A stretch of 12,561 nucleotides of DNA, taken from positions 1 to 12,561 of the forward strand of contig DAOWDF010000046.1 of NCBI GenBank assembly GCA_030639165.1. The letters run 5' to 3'. Positions 1 to 6,259 of this stretch are shown here, piece after piece. The DNA comes from Alphaproteobacteria bacterium (GTDB taxonomy: Bacteria > Pseudomonadota > Alphaproteobacteria > Micavibrionales > Micavibrionaceae). Numbering within the stretch: the first letter of the stretch is position 1; each line of letters starts with the position of its first letter. The notes below the pieces were generated by a model. It was not told where the DNA came from, did not search any database, and saw nothing but the letters and a program-made list of their open reading frames with translations. Position numbers and translations under genes: made by a program.

Positions 1-99
1 GGCTATAACACTTGCAAGACGGCCTAATACTACGCCTTGTGCATCAATTATAATCCATTTCTTCTCGATATCAGCAGGTGTTGCAGAATATGTTTTCAT
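1..99 (-). CDS. rplM: 50S ribosomal protein L13, 5' end only
   Basis: Only the first 33 codons lie in the window; the gene continues past the left edge. The product is an early-assembling protein of the large ribosomal subunit that binds 23S rRNA. The visible N-terminus (MKTYSATPADIEKKW, then IIIDAQG and VLGRLASVIA) matches the start of alphaproteobacterial L13, including the W-x-x-x-D-A-x-x-x-x-x-GRLAS pattern. The ATG at 97-99 is the natural start for this family. A good promoter lies about 45-70 bases upstream (144-172), so this is probably the first gene of an rplM-rpsI operon. rpsI would lie outside the window, so that part is inference from the usual gene pair. The identification is confident despite the short fragment. 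Confidence 0.93.
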   Translation of the reverse strand, partial: MKTYSATPADIEKKWIIIDAQGVVLGRLASVIA

Positions 100-143
100 C
101 TATCTAAGACCTTCATTGCTTTTATATTTTAAAAAGTTGAGCG

Positions 144-172
144 AATATGACGCAATAAATGCGCGGTGTCAA
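144..172 (-). promoter_or_regulatory. sigma70-type promoter of rplM
   Basis: Read on the minus strand, a perfect -35 box TTGACA (167-172) is followed by a 17-base spacer and a -10 box CATATT (144-149, four of six consensus bases). Transcription would start near 137, leaving a leader of roughly 40 bases before the rplM ATG. Position, spacing and orientation all fit. No experimental start site is known to me. Confidence 0.7.
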
Positions 173-235
173 CAAAAAATTACAATAAAAACAGAGGATT
201 AATAAGGTGGTATTATTATACCGTTGCAATTATTA

Positions 236-259
236 GAATAGTGAAAACCACCACTATTC
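236..259. repeat. short perfect hairpin behind the broken ORF
   Basis: GAATAGTG (236-243) and CACTATTC (252-259) form an 8-bp perfect stem around an 8-base loop. It sits just past the stop codon of the interrupted ORF at 263-559, where a terminator would be expected. There is no T-run on either side, so it is not a classical intrinsic terminator. It could be an RNA 3'-end stabiliser or simply a small palindrome. Confidence 0.45.
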
Positions 260-262
260 ACA

Positions 263-559
263 TTACATATCTAGTTCTATTTCTAGACGACCCTTGAGTT
301 CTGTGAAACTTTCTATTGCTACCTCTAAAGAAGTTGTAGTCTTTTCTTTTAAATCGTCAAAATGCCTATGACTAAGCCTTTTCCTTAAGGCTTCATCACT
401 AATACCAGAGGTTATAAGAGGAGCTAGCTCATTAAATATATCTTCGCGCTTTTGAATTACTACTTTATCAATAGCCTGACTTTAATCATTCAGACATTCT
501 AATTCATATACAACTCTTTTATACGCATCATTAAGCTCTTCTCTTGAAGCATTTGTCAC
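263..559 (-). pseudogene. 98-codon unrecognised ORF broken by an in-frame TAA
   Basis: A reading frame runs from GTG at 557-559 to TAA at 263-265, interrupted at codon 26 by a TAA at 482-484. The start is supported by AAGGA eight bases upstream on the minus strand. Apart from that one codon, the frame stays open for the remaining 72 sense codons. The product would be charged and probably helical: it begins VTNASREELNDAYKRVVYEL, has a central KREDIFNELAPLITSG stretch, and ends ELKGRLEIELDM. After the internal stop there is no ATG or GTG with a ribosome site, so restart is unlikely. I do not recognise a family. It may be a recently inactivated gene, since a single change (for example CAA, GAA or AAA to TAA) would do it, or a sequencing error. 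A chance open frame is less likely given the ribosome site. Confidence 0.5.
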
Positions 560-643
560 TATTTAAATCCTTAAGTTCAAACATTTATAGTAATTACTGG
601 AGAGCTTAAGATATTTTTATGGTTATGTCTATATTATCAAGAC

Positions 644-967
644 TTATTTTACAGGAGATGTGGAATTTTCAATCCATTTAAGGAACGGTTCATGAGCTTG
701 CTCGATGGGCAGAGCAACAATGCATGGAACTTCATATGTATGAAGAGAGGTTATCGCGTCTTCAATTTCTTTGAATAGCCCTGCTCTGCTTTTGAAAATA
801 GCGACTATTTCTTGATCTTCTTTTATTTCGCCTTTCCATATATAAATAGATTGAATAGCGGGGAATATGTTAGCACAGGAAATAAGCTGCTTTTCCAATA
901 GGTGTTTGGCAACTTCACGGGCATTTTCTTCAGTGCCGAATGTAACGTAAATCATTTGGAATGGCAT
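644..967 (-). CDS. cutA: CutA divalent-cation tolerance protein
   Basis: The 107-residue product is a full-length CutA1 protein, a small trimeric ferredoxin-like-fold protein linked to tolerance of divalent metals such as copper; its exact biochemical role is unsettled. Family marks are the opening beta strand MIYVTFGTEENA, the SCANIFPAI segment (residues 30-38, with Cys31), YIWKGEI (42-48) and the signature HTYEVPCIVALPI (76-88). The start at 967 is supported by a strong ribosome site GAGGTG seven bases upstream (975-980 on the plus strand). A second Met at residue 5 is possible but has no better site. The gene stands alone between tRNA-Pro and the broken ORF. There is no signal peptide, so it should be cytoplasmic. 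Confidence 0.95.
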   Translation of the reverse strand: MPFQMIYVTFGTEENAREVAKHLLEKQLISCANIFPAIQSIYIWKGEIKEDQEIVAIFKSRAGLFKEIEDAITSLHTYEVPCIVALPIEQAHEPFLKWIENSTSPVK

Positions 968-1001
968 AATATTGCACCTCTATTTAAATGGTAGAAAGCG
1001 A

Positions 1002-1072
1002 GAGGAATTACCTCGGGCTGCGCCCGCTCGGTGACCCTTCGCTTTGCTGCGGGTTGAACTACGTTCAAACCC
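1002..1072. repeat. cluster of small GC-rich hairpins between tRNA-Pro and cutA
   Basis: Several short palindromes follow one another in a stretch that is clearly richer in GC than its surroundings. GAGG/CCTC encloses AATTA (1002-1014). CGGGC/GCCCG encloses TGC (1014-1026). ACCC/GGGT spans about 1035-1054. GGGTTGAAC pairs with GTTCAAACCC around TAC with one bulged A (1051-1072). On the minus strand this lies downstream of tRNA-Pro, so it may help end or process that transcript. There is no T-run. A palindromic intergenic repeat is the other reading. It shares no convincing sequence with the repeats at 2347 and 4621. Confidence 0.5.
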
Positions 1073-1122
1073 TCAACCACAATATTACTATTAAAACCGA
1101 ATAAATACGGATGGTGTAATAA

Positions 1123-1199
1123 TGGTCGGAACGAGAGGATTTGAACCTCCGACCCCTCGCCCCCCAGGCGAGTGCGCTACCAGACTGCGCTACGTTCCG
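1123..1199 (-). tRNA. tRNA-Pro (anticodon GGG), CCA encoded
   Basis: The minus strand folds into a complete cloverleaf. The acceptor stem pairs CGGAACG (1193-1199) with CGTTCCG (1127-1133), followed by discriminator A and an encoded CCA (1123-1126). The anticodon stem CTCGC/GCGAG (1168-1172 with 1156-1160) encloses the seven-base loop CTGGGGG. The anticodon GGG is at 1163-1165 and reads CCC and CCU proline codons. The T-arm contains GGTTCAAATCC and the D-arm contains AGCGCAGTCTGGTAGCGC. Its place next to the merR-like and ihfA genes is common in Alphaproteobacteria. I could not define a convincing promoter or terminator for it. The gap up to the merR-like gene (1200-1342) holds nothing else that I can see. 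Confidence 0.97.
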
Positions 1200-1342
1200 T
1201 TTAAAGTTTGACAAATGGCCTGCAAATAATGCTTTTTTTGCGCTTCCGCTTCTCAAATACCAAAATGTATTCTGCGAATGCGGTTCTAAAAAACCATCAT
1301 TTTCGACTCATTTCTCTGCCTTTTTTAACAATATATAGTAAA

Positions 1343-1897
1343 TTATTTTTTAGGCTTAATCATACCGCGTAAGTCTTTTAGCTCTGCCAGAACAGATGCC
1401 AAAACCTTGCGTTGCTCCTCACCTAAATTAGAATTCTCTAATTTACTATCTTGTTTAAGGTCTGTGGTAATAGGAGATTTACCAGAGAAAATAACTATGA
1501 TCTGTTTTTTACCAACATCGCGGAGACGTTTTTGCACACCCTTAATGGTATAGCCTTCAATATATAACAGATGGTGAATAGCCTGAAGCAGACTAATATC
1601 TTCGGGGCGGTAATAACGACGACCACCGCCACGTTTCAGTGGCTTCACCTGAGAAAATTTAGTTTCCCAAAAGCGTAATACATGCTGCTGCACGCCTAAA
1701 TCATCGGCGACTTCGCTAATAGTACGAAAGGCTGCTGCTGATTTGCGAGGGCGAGCGCTCTTCTGCGCTGCACCTGCTTGAATAGCGCTCTTATTATCAC
1801 TAGAATCTTTATATGATGAAGTGCCCAAAACAACATCTTTGTCTAGATTCTCATTACCTTCTGACAAAGTATCTGATGATTTGATATATGCACTCAT
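1343..1897 (-). CDS. MerR-family transcriptional regulator
   Basis: The 184-residue protein has a MerR-type winged helix-turn-helix at about residues 58-127: RTISEVADDLGVQQHVLRFW, then GGGRRYYRPEDISLLQAIHHL, then GYTIKGVQKRL. The first 55 residues are polar, low in complexity and probably disordered. The C-terminal helix (about 158-184) is short and carries no obvious effector-binding domain or metal-binding cysteines, so this is not a classical metal or drug sensor. It belongs to the MerR-like proteins encoded just downstream of ihfA in many Alphaproteobacteria, whose targets are not generally known. The gap to ihfA is 43 bases and the start has its own site GGGAG seven bases upstream. Co-transcription with ihfA is likely. 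Confidence 0.9.
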   Translation of the reverse strand: MSAYIKSSDTLSEGNENLDKDVVLGTSSYKDSSDNKSAIQAGAAQKSARPRKSAAAFRTISEVADDLGVQQHVLRFWETKFSQVKPLKRGGGRRYYRPEDISLLQAIHHLLYIEGYTIKGVQKRLRDVGKKQIIVIFSGKSPITTDLKQDSKLENSNLGEEQRKVLASVLAELKDLRGMIKPKK

Positions 1898-1940
1898 AAA
1901 ACTACTCCCGTAATAAAATTACCTTTAAAAAACAATGGCA

Positions 1941-2237
1941 TTAAGCGCCTTTGTTAATGCGATCCTTTAAGACATGTGATGCCTTGAAAACCAGCACCTT
2001 TCTTGAAGAAATAGGAACTTCCACACCAGTCTTAGGGTTACGGCCTATACGTTCGGCTTTCTCGCGAATAGTAAAACTTCCGAAGGATGATATTTTAACA
2101 TTATCACCATCAATCAAGGCGTTGGCGACCTCATCCAATACAGATTCAACCAGTTGAGCAGAATCATTACGAGATAAACCAACCTCTTCATAAACGGCCT
2201 CAGCCAGATCTGCGCGCGTTATTGTGCGACCTTCCAT
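1941..2237 (-). CDS. ihfA: Integration host factor, alpha subunit
   Basis: This 98-residue protein of the bacterial HU/IHF family forms the DNA-bending IHF heterodimer with the beta subunit, which is not in this window. It acts in nucleoid organisation, recombination and promoter architecture. The DNA-binding arm is clear at residues 64-76 (IGRNPKTGVEVPI), including the proline that intercalates into DNA (Pro68), followed by SSRKVLVFKASHVLK. The N-terminal TRADLAEAVYEEVGLSR marks the alpha rather than the beta subunit. The start ATG at 2235-2237 has GGAG eight bases upstream. It probably has its own promoter (2267-2294) and is separated from fabH by a 223-base gap that also holds a palindromic repeat. 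Confidence 0.95.
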   Translation of the reverse strand: MEGRTITRADLAEAVYEEVGLSRNDSAQLVESVLDEVANALIDGDNVKISSFGSFTIREKAERIGRNPKTGVEVPISSRKVLVFKASHVLKDRINKGA

Positions 2238-2266
2238 GTCATAAACTCCATTTTGTATTGTTTAAG

Positions 2267-2294
2267 CCTATACGATTCCATGCTCCTACGTCAA
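2267..2294 (-). promoter_or_regulatory. candidate promoter of ihfA-merR
   Basis: On the minus strand, TTGACG (2289-2294, five of six bases of the -35 consensus) lies 16 bases from TATAGG (2267-2272, four of six bases of the -10 consensus). The predicted start would be about 25 bases before the ihfA ATG. The 223-base gap behind fabH, containing a hairpin repeat, makes an independent promoter here reasonable. Confidence 0.55.
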
Positions 2295-2346
2295 TATCGA
2301 CGTGAGAATAATTGCAAATAAATGATTTAAAGTGCTAGTATCCATT

Positions 2347-2425
2347 AAAGACAGCCAGAAAATCTGGCTGACATATAGACCCCCGCAGTCTAAACCAAGC
2401 CTATCGGCTTGATCGCGGGGGTGAC
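2347..2425. repeat. two-hairpin intergenic repeat, copy A
   Basis: A 79-base element lies between fabH and ihfA. It opens with AAAGACAGC. Hairpin 1 is CAGCCAGA/TCTGGCTG around an AAA loop (2352-2370). A conserved hinge, GACATATAGA, follows. Hairpin 2 has an outer stem ACCCCCGC/GCGGGGGT (2379-2386 with 2415-2422) and an inner stem CAAGCC/GGCTTG with loop TATC (2396-2411). It closes with TGAC. It is related to copy B at 4621-4695: shared blocks have the same order and orientation, while the stems differ by paired changes. Lying just behind fabH, it may also act as a transcript 3' end, but there is no T-run. Confidence 0.8.
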
Positions 2426-2460
2426 GGTGGGGGGGATTAATGAATGAACCCTAAAAGAAA

Positions 2461-3435
2461 CTAAACCCTGACTAAAGCAGAGCCCCATGTCAGGCCGCCC
2501 CCTAATGCTTCAAATAAAACCAGCTCACCTTTTTTGATTTTGCCCGCTTGCATAGCCTCATCAAAGGCCAGCGGGATTGAGGCGGCAGAGGTATTACCGT
2601 GATTTTGAACAGTTACAACGACGCGCTCCATCGGCATAGATAGCTTCTTAGCTGTACTTTCTATAATGCGTAGATTAGCCTGATGCGGAACCAGCCAATC
2701 AATATCATCGGCGGTCAAATTATTCTCATCTAGGGCAGCATTAACCGCGGCAGCCATCAGGTTTACCGCATTTTTAAACACTTCACGCCCCTGCATTATT
2801 ATATGGCCGCTATCACCAGTGGTACTAACACCGCCTGAAGTATAAAGCAAATCGCGCATATTACCGTCAGCATAGAGATGAGTGGACAAGACCCCTGCTC
2901 TATCATTGGTATCACTGCTATCATTGGCCTCAAGGATAACTGCGCCCGCGCCATCACCGAATAAAACGCATGTTGTTCTATCACTCCAGTCAAGAACCGA
3001 GCTCATTTTCTCTGCGCCAATAACAAGCACGCGCTTTAGCTGCCCTGCTTTAATAAAATTATCTGCGGTTGCCAGTGCGTAAACAAAGCCTGTACATACT
3101 GCCTGAATATCAAAGGCGATACCAACAGGCACACCGAGTTCTGCCTGAACCTTTACTGCAACGGATGGGAAAGTCTGATCAGGGGTTGTTGTGGCAACTA
3201 TTATGCCGTCAATTTCATTTGCGCTTATCCCTGCGGATTCCAAAGCTTTTTGGGCGGCTTTAACGGCCATATCCGATGTTGATTGATTATCAGCAGCAAT
3301 ATGGCGTTGCTTGATACCGCTGCGCTGGAATATCCACTCATCAGAAGTATCAACTATTTTGGTCAGATCATTATTGGTTAATATCTTTTCTGGAAGATAG
3401 CTGCCGCTTGAAATAATAGTAGAATGGAATGGCAT
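2461..3435 (-). CDS. fabH: 3-oxoacyl-ACP synthase III (KAS III)
   Basis: The enzyme condenses acetyl-CoA with malonyl-ACP to start type II fatty-acid synthesis in the cytoplasm. The 324-residue length is normal. The catalytic triad is intact: Cys114 in AVCTGF, His251 in VPHQANLRI and Asn281 in NHGNTSAASIP. The glycine-rich C-terminus FEALGGGLTWGSALVRV is typical. Other family marks are SDEWIFQRSGIKQRH (residues 31-45) and the FGDGAGAVILE loop (159-169). The start has AAGGTG ten bases upstream. It follows plsX after 27 bases, so the two are almost surely co-transcribed and link the first steps of fatty-acid and phospholipid synthesis. A two-hairpin repeat lies 36 bases behind the stop codon. 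Confidence 0.97.
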   Translation of the reverse strand: MPFHSTIISSGSYLPEKILTNNDLTKIVDTSDEWIFQRSGIKQRHIAADNQSTSDMAVKAAQKALESAGISANEIDGIIVATTTPDQTFPSVAVKVQAELGVPVGIAFDIQAVCTGFVYALATADNFIKAGQLKRVLVIGAEKMSSVLDWSDRTTCVLFGDGAGAVILEANDSSDTNDRAGVLSTHLYADGNMRDLLYTSGGVSTTGDSGHIIMQGREVFKNAVNLMAAAVNAALDENNLTADDIDWLVPHQANLRIIESTAKKLSMPMERVVVTVQNHGNTSAASIPLAFDEAMQAGKIKKGELVLFEALGGGLTWGSALVRV

Positions 3436-3462
3436 AATTATAACGCACCTTATATGAATATA

Positions 3463-4524
3463 TTAGCTATCTTGTGGCGATAGCATGTCTTGGTCTGCCA
3501 AAGCGGCTATATCACTAGAGACTTGCTCAATATAGCCCTGACGCGATAGGCGCACAGCGAGAATAACCGCGCTTGAAAAGCCAAGGGCATCCGCGCTACC
3601 GTGGCTTTTGATACATACACCATTAAGCCCCAAAAACACACCCCCGTTATAAAGACGAGGATCCATACGCTTAGATAATGACTTCAAAGAGAAGTAAGCG
3701 AAAACGCCACCTAGCATAGCCAAGGGGTTGGCAGTGAAAGATTCTTTGAAATAATGCTTGGTAAGTTTGCCAACGCCTTCAGCAGTTTTAAGGGCAATAT
3801 TACCCGCATAGCCATCACTTACGATCACATCGACTGTGCCGTTTGTTATATCATTACCTTCAACAAACCCTTTATAAACACCAGGAAAATCAATACGCGA
3901 TAATACTTCAGCTGCGGCGCGAATATGCTCTGGCCCTTTATTATCTTCAGAGCCAACATTAAGCAAGCCAACCGTTGGGCAGGAAATATTCTTATTTGCC
4001 CTAGCGAAGATCGAGCCTAACACAGCAAATTGCACTAGATTCTGCGCATCAACGATTAGGTTAGCGCCAAGATCAAGCATTATTGTATCGCCATTAATCC
4101 CCGGCATAACAGAGGCAATCGCAGGGCGATGAATGCCTGCCACAGTCTTTAACACTATCTTTGCCATTGCCATTAATGCGCCAGTATTACCAGCAGACAC
4201 AACTGCGCTGGCCTCACCATTTTTTACGGCCTCAATAGCCATGCGCATGCTAGAGCCTTTACTAGCGCGCAAAGCGGCAGTTGGCTTATCATGGTTTTGC
4301 ACCATCTTATCAGTGTGAATAACTGTGGAGCATCGGCTTAATAGTTTATTTTTTGAAAGATGTGGAGTGATCTGCTTCTCATCACCAAAGATAAGAAAAT
4401 CTATATCAGTTTGCTCCTTTAGAACGAGAGCAAGCGCAGGAATTACTTCCTTGGGCCCGAAATCTCCGCCCATTGCATCAACAGCAATGGTTACAACACC
4501 TGAAGAAGTTTCCTGATCTGACAA
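3463..4524 (-). CDS. plsX: Phosphate acyltransferase PlsX
   Basis: PlsX converts acyl-ACP to acyl-phosphate, the acyl donor for PlsY in phospholipid synthesis, as a peripheral membrane protein. The family start is clear (VTIAVDAMGGDFGP), followed by SVMPGINGDTIMLDLGAN, GLLNVGSEDNKG and VDVIVSDGYAGNIALKT. The frame is open back to an ATG at 4602, giving 379 residues. I chose the TTG at 4522-4524 instead, giving 353 residues (MSDQETSSGVVTIAV). The extra 26 residues look unlike the family, the usual length is about 340-355, and AAGG sits eight bases before the TTG. The ATG start cannot be excluded. The gene is followed by fabH after 27 bases. Upstream, between it and rpmF, lies a palindromic repeat (4621-4695). 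Confidence 0.93.
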   Translation of the reverse strand: MSDQETSSGVVTIAVDAMGGDFGPKEVIPALALVLKEQTDIDFLIFGDEKQITPHLSKNKLLSRCSTVIHTDKMVQNHDKPTAALRASKGSSMRMAIEAVKNGEASAVVSAGNTGALMAMAKIVLKTVAGIHRPAIASVMPGINGDTIMLDLGANLIVDAQNLVQFAVLGSIFARANKNISCPTVGLLNVGSEDNKGPEHIRAAAEVLSRIDFPGVYKGFVEGNDITNGTVDVIVSDGYAGNIALKTAEGVGKLTKHYFKESFTANPLAMLGGVFAYFSLKSLSKRMDPRLYNGGVFLGLNGVCIKSHGSADALGFSSAVILAVRLSRQGYIEQVSSDIAALADQDMLSPQDS

Positions 4525-4620
4525 TATCCACGCCTTAGTTATATATAAGAAACAGTTATAACCGCGCCTTACCAGTATGGCAAGAAAACTGCGGGTATCC
4601 ATTTATGCCCATTGGGTACG

Positions 4621-4695
4621 AAAGACAGCAGCAAAGCTGCTGACATATGGATCCCCTTAGTATAAATTTTGCTAACGCAAAATCAAGGGGATGAC
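4621..4695. repeat. two-hairpin intergenic repeat, copy B
   Basis: This 75-base element between rpmF and plsX opens with AAAGACAGC. Hairpin 1 is CAGCAGC/GCTGCTG around AAA (4626-4642). The hinge GACATATGGA follows. Hairpin 2 has outer stem ATCCCCTT/AAGGGGAT (4651-4658 with 4685-4692) and inner stem ATTTTGC/GCAAAAT with loop TAAC (4666-4683). It ends with TGAC. It has the same orientation and layout as copy A at 2347-2425. Both keep AGT-x-TAAA after the outer 5' stem and ATC before the outer 3' stem. It lies inside what would otherwise be a continuous rpmF-plsX-fabH transcript. Confidence 0.8.
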
Positions 4696-4709
4696 ATTGT
4701 TGATATAAT

Positions 4710-4889
4710 TTACTCTTTTTCAGTAATAACCTGACGGCCTTTATACATGCCTGTCTTTAAGTCAACATGGTGACGACGAACCGGCTCACCAGTATTGCTG
4801 TCTTCAACCCAGTTTTCAACACTCAAAGAATCATGCGCACGACGCATATTGCGTTTTGATTTAGTGGTTTTTCTCTTTGGTACGGCCAT
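4710..4889 (-). CDS. rpmF: 50S ribosomal protein L32
   Basis: This is a 59-residue protein of the large ribosomal subunit. The sequence begins MAVPKRKTTKSKRNMRRAHD, the standard L32 opening, and continues with LSVENWVEDSNTGEPVRRHH and VDLKTGMYKGRQV, typical of the alphaproteobacterial form. That form lacks the four zinc-binding cysteines found in some other bacteria, and none is present here. The start at 4887-4889 is preceded by AAGG eight bases upstream. It follows yceD after 103 bases and precedes plsX. The yceD-rpmF-plsX-fabH order is widely conserved and supports the call. A possible promoter of its own lies at 4935-4963. Confidence 0.97.
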   Translation of the reverse strand: MAVPKRKTTKSKRNMRRAHDSLSVENWVEDSNTGEPVRRHHVDLKTGMYKGRQVITEKE

Positions 4890-4934
4890 TGCCTTATCCT
4901 TTTAATACTTTATTTTTACGATAAACGAAACAGG

Positions 4935-4963
4935 GTAATACCCAAAATCCAAGCTCAAAGCAA
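4935..4963 (-). promoter_or_regulatory. weak candidate promoter of rpmF
   Basis: On the minus strand, TTGCTT (4958-4963) and TATTAC (4935-4940) are 17 bases apart. Matches are partial: three and four of six consensus bases. A perfect TATAAT also occurs slightly upstream (4968-4973) but lacks a good -35 partner. Either could drive rpmF separately from yceD; the 103-base gap leaves room. Confidence 0.3.
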
Positions 4964-4992
4964 GGGAATTATACTAAAACGGTAAAATAAAT

Positions 4993-5595
4993 TTACTTAT
5001 CCTTTTTAGATTCCCCTGCCTTCCAATCCTTAAGTGCGGCAAATGGGTTATCATATGCACCCTCTGGGGCGGCGCCCAAGGTATTATCATCACCATTATC
5101 AAAACTAGCCCCGTCAGCACGAGGGTAAGGCAAGAGGGAAAGAGAAAAGTGCTGGACAACCAGTTCACCTAAGTCAATATTACCGTCAATAATGGCTTCA
5201 GGATCATCAGAATCCTCCATTACTGGTTGATCACTTTTCTCCTTACGGCTCATACGCTCCCGCCTAGCCTTAATAAAGGACACCGCTTGATTCGGCTCGG
5301 CAAACCACGCTTCGAAATTATCCTCTATTATTTCAGGTACAGGCTCAGTAGTTACAACGCATTTTTGATATATCTCAGCAATAATTTTACCCTTAACCAG
5401 AATAAACTTATTAACGCTGTTTCTTTCTAAAACTATATCTGCACTTAAATTGTCAATAGAGTGCAACCCTAAACGCAGACAAAGTCTCCTCTTGTCTTCG
5501 TCTGGTAAGGACACATTTATTTTTACGGGCTTATAGCCAATTTCAGATGCATCAACAAAATAAGAGAACTCTTGCTCTACTAACTCATGCGACAT
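4993..5595 (-). CDS. yceD: YceD / DUF177-family protein, 23S rRNA accumulation
   Basis: The 200-residue protein fits the YceD (DUF177) family, encoded directly before rpmF in many bacteria and needed for normal 23S rRNA levels in those studied. Visible family features are KCVVTTEPVPEII (residues 78-90, the C-V-x-T-x-EPV motif), a polar linker with an acidic run (about 110-135), GNIDLGELVVQHFSLSLLPYPR (138-159) and the C-terminal NPFAALKDW (183-191). The start has AGGAG five bases upstream. Its first 11 bases overlap the end of the CBP3-like gene, indicating coupled translation. The molecular mechanism of the family is not established. Confidence 0.9.
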   Translation of the reverse strand: MSHELVEQEFSYFVDASEIGYKPVKINVSLPDEDKRRLCLRLGLHSIDNLSADIVLERNSVNKFILVKGKIIAEIYQKCVVTTEPVPEIIEDNFEAWFAEPNQAVSFIKARRERMSRKEKSDQPVMEDSDDPEAIIDGNIDLGELVVQHFSLSLLPYPRADGASFDNGDDNTLGAAPEGAYDNPFAALKDWKAGESKKDK

Positions 5596-6175
5596 TATTA
5601 CTCCTATTAGATACTGTTTCTTCAGATACTTTATTAATAAAGCATGCTCTACCGTTCATTAAATTATTAACTTTGGCAGAACTATTTTGCTTTAAGTTAA
5701 TATATACAAAATCACACATGTTTTTGGCAATATTTTTATTCTCATATACAGAAAGATCATCTACCCCATAAATATTACGCGCTAAAGCTTTGGCAAGGTC
5801 AGAGCTGTTTGCTATGGCATCCTTATAGGCGTGCATTCGTCCATTAAAAGCCAGCATCATGCGCTTCATATGCTTAGGAATACCGACATCACCGACTCCA
5901 ACCTCCCGAAGAGTTTGATCCATATCCTTAAAAGTAATATCGAACAAAGCTTGTGATATTTCAGCGTAGTTTTCCTGTTCCATAATAGGGTGCAATATCA
6001 GGAATATGTGCAACAACAGCAAGTCAAAACGTCCGTCAATATTATCTGCAACTTGATATTGCGTATAAAAAATTTCCTGACGCGTATTTTCAAGGGCACA
6101 AGCATATAACCCCTTAGCTATGGTATTAATTTGCTTTTGTTTATTTTTCTTTTTTTTGAATAATGTACTAAACAT
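5585..6175 (-). CDS. Ubiquinol-cytochrome c chaperone (CBP3-like)
   Basis: The 196-residue protein fits the CBP3-type ubiquinol-cytochrome c chaperone family. In mitochondria, Cbp3 assists cytochrome b synthesis and assembly of complex III; a related role in bacteria is inferred. The family core is clear: a YTQYQVADNIDGRFDLLLLH segment (residues 37-56), then the motif from DMDQTLREVGVGDVGIPKHM (84-103) through KRMMLAFNGRM (104-114). The first 16 residues are very lysine-rich and may touch membrane or RNA. It reads away from bamE and overlaps yceD by 11 bases, an arrangement seen in other Alphaproteobacteria. The C-terminal tail after about residue 165 is not recognisable. Confidence 0.87.
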   Translation of the reverse strand: MFSTLFKKKKNKQKQINTIAKGLYACALENTRQEIFYTQYQVADNIDGRFDLLLLHIFLILHPIMEQENYAEISQALFDITFKDMDQTLREVGVGDVGIPKHMKRMMLAFNGRMHAYKDAIANSSDLAKALARNIYGVDDLSVYENKNIAKNMCDFVYINLKQNSSAKVNNLMNGRACFINKVSEETVSNRSNNVA

Positions 6176-6259
6176 TGACTTTTACTCTGGGTTTTTACAA
6201 ACTGTATCTCTAATATGCATATCGATAACATTATTAAAAAAGAATGCCCAGAGAATATC

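Noticed and set aside
1002..1072. Third copy of the two-hairpin repeat
   Set aside because: It has a GGTGAC block, but no AAAGACAGC or GACATAT hinge and a different hairpin layout.
1080..1110. Terminator of tRNA-Pro with CCG/CGG stem and TTTT
   Set aside because: The stem is only three base pairs with a long AT loop, too weak to report.
1141..1338. Plus-strand open frame across tRNA-Pro
   Set aside because: It begins inside the tRNA gene, and its first residues are the tRNA read in the wrong sense.
6176..6259. Promoter pairs in the divergent bamE/CBP3-like region
   Set aside because: TTGACT at 6175-6180 and TTTACA at 6194-6199 look like -35 boxes, but neither has a fitting -10 box at 16-18 bases.
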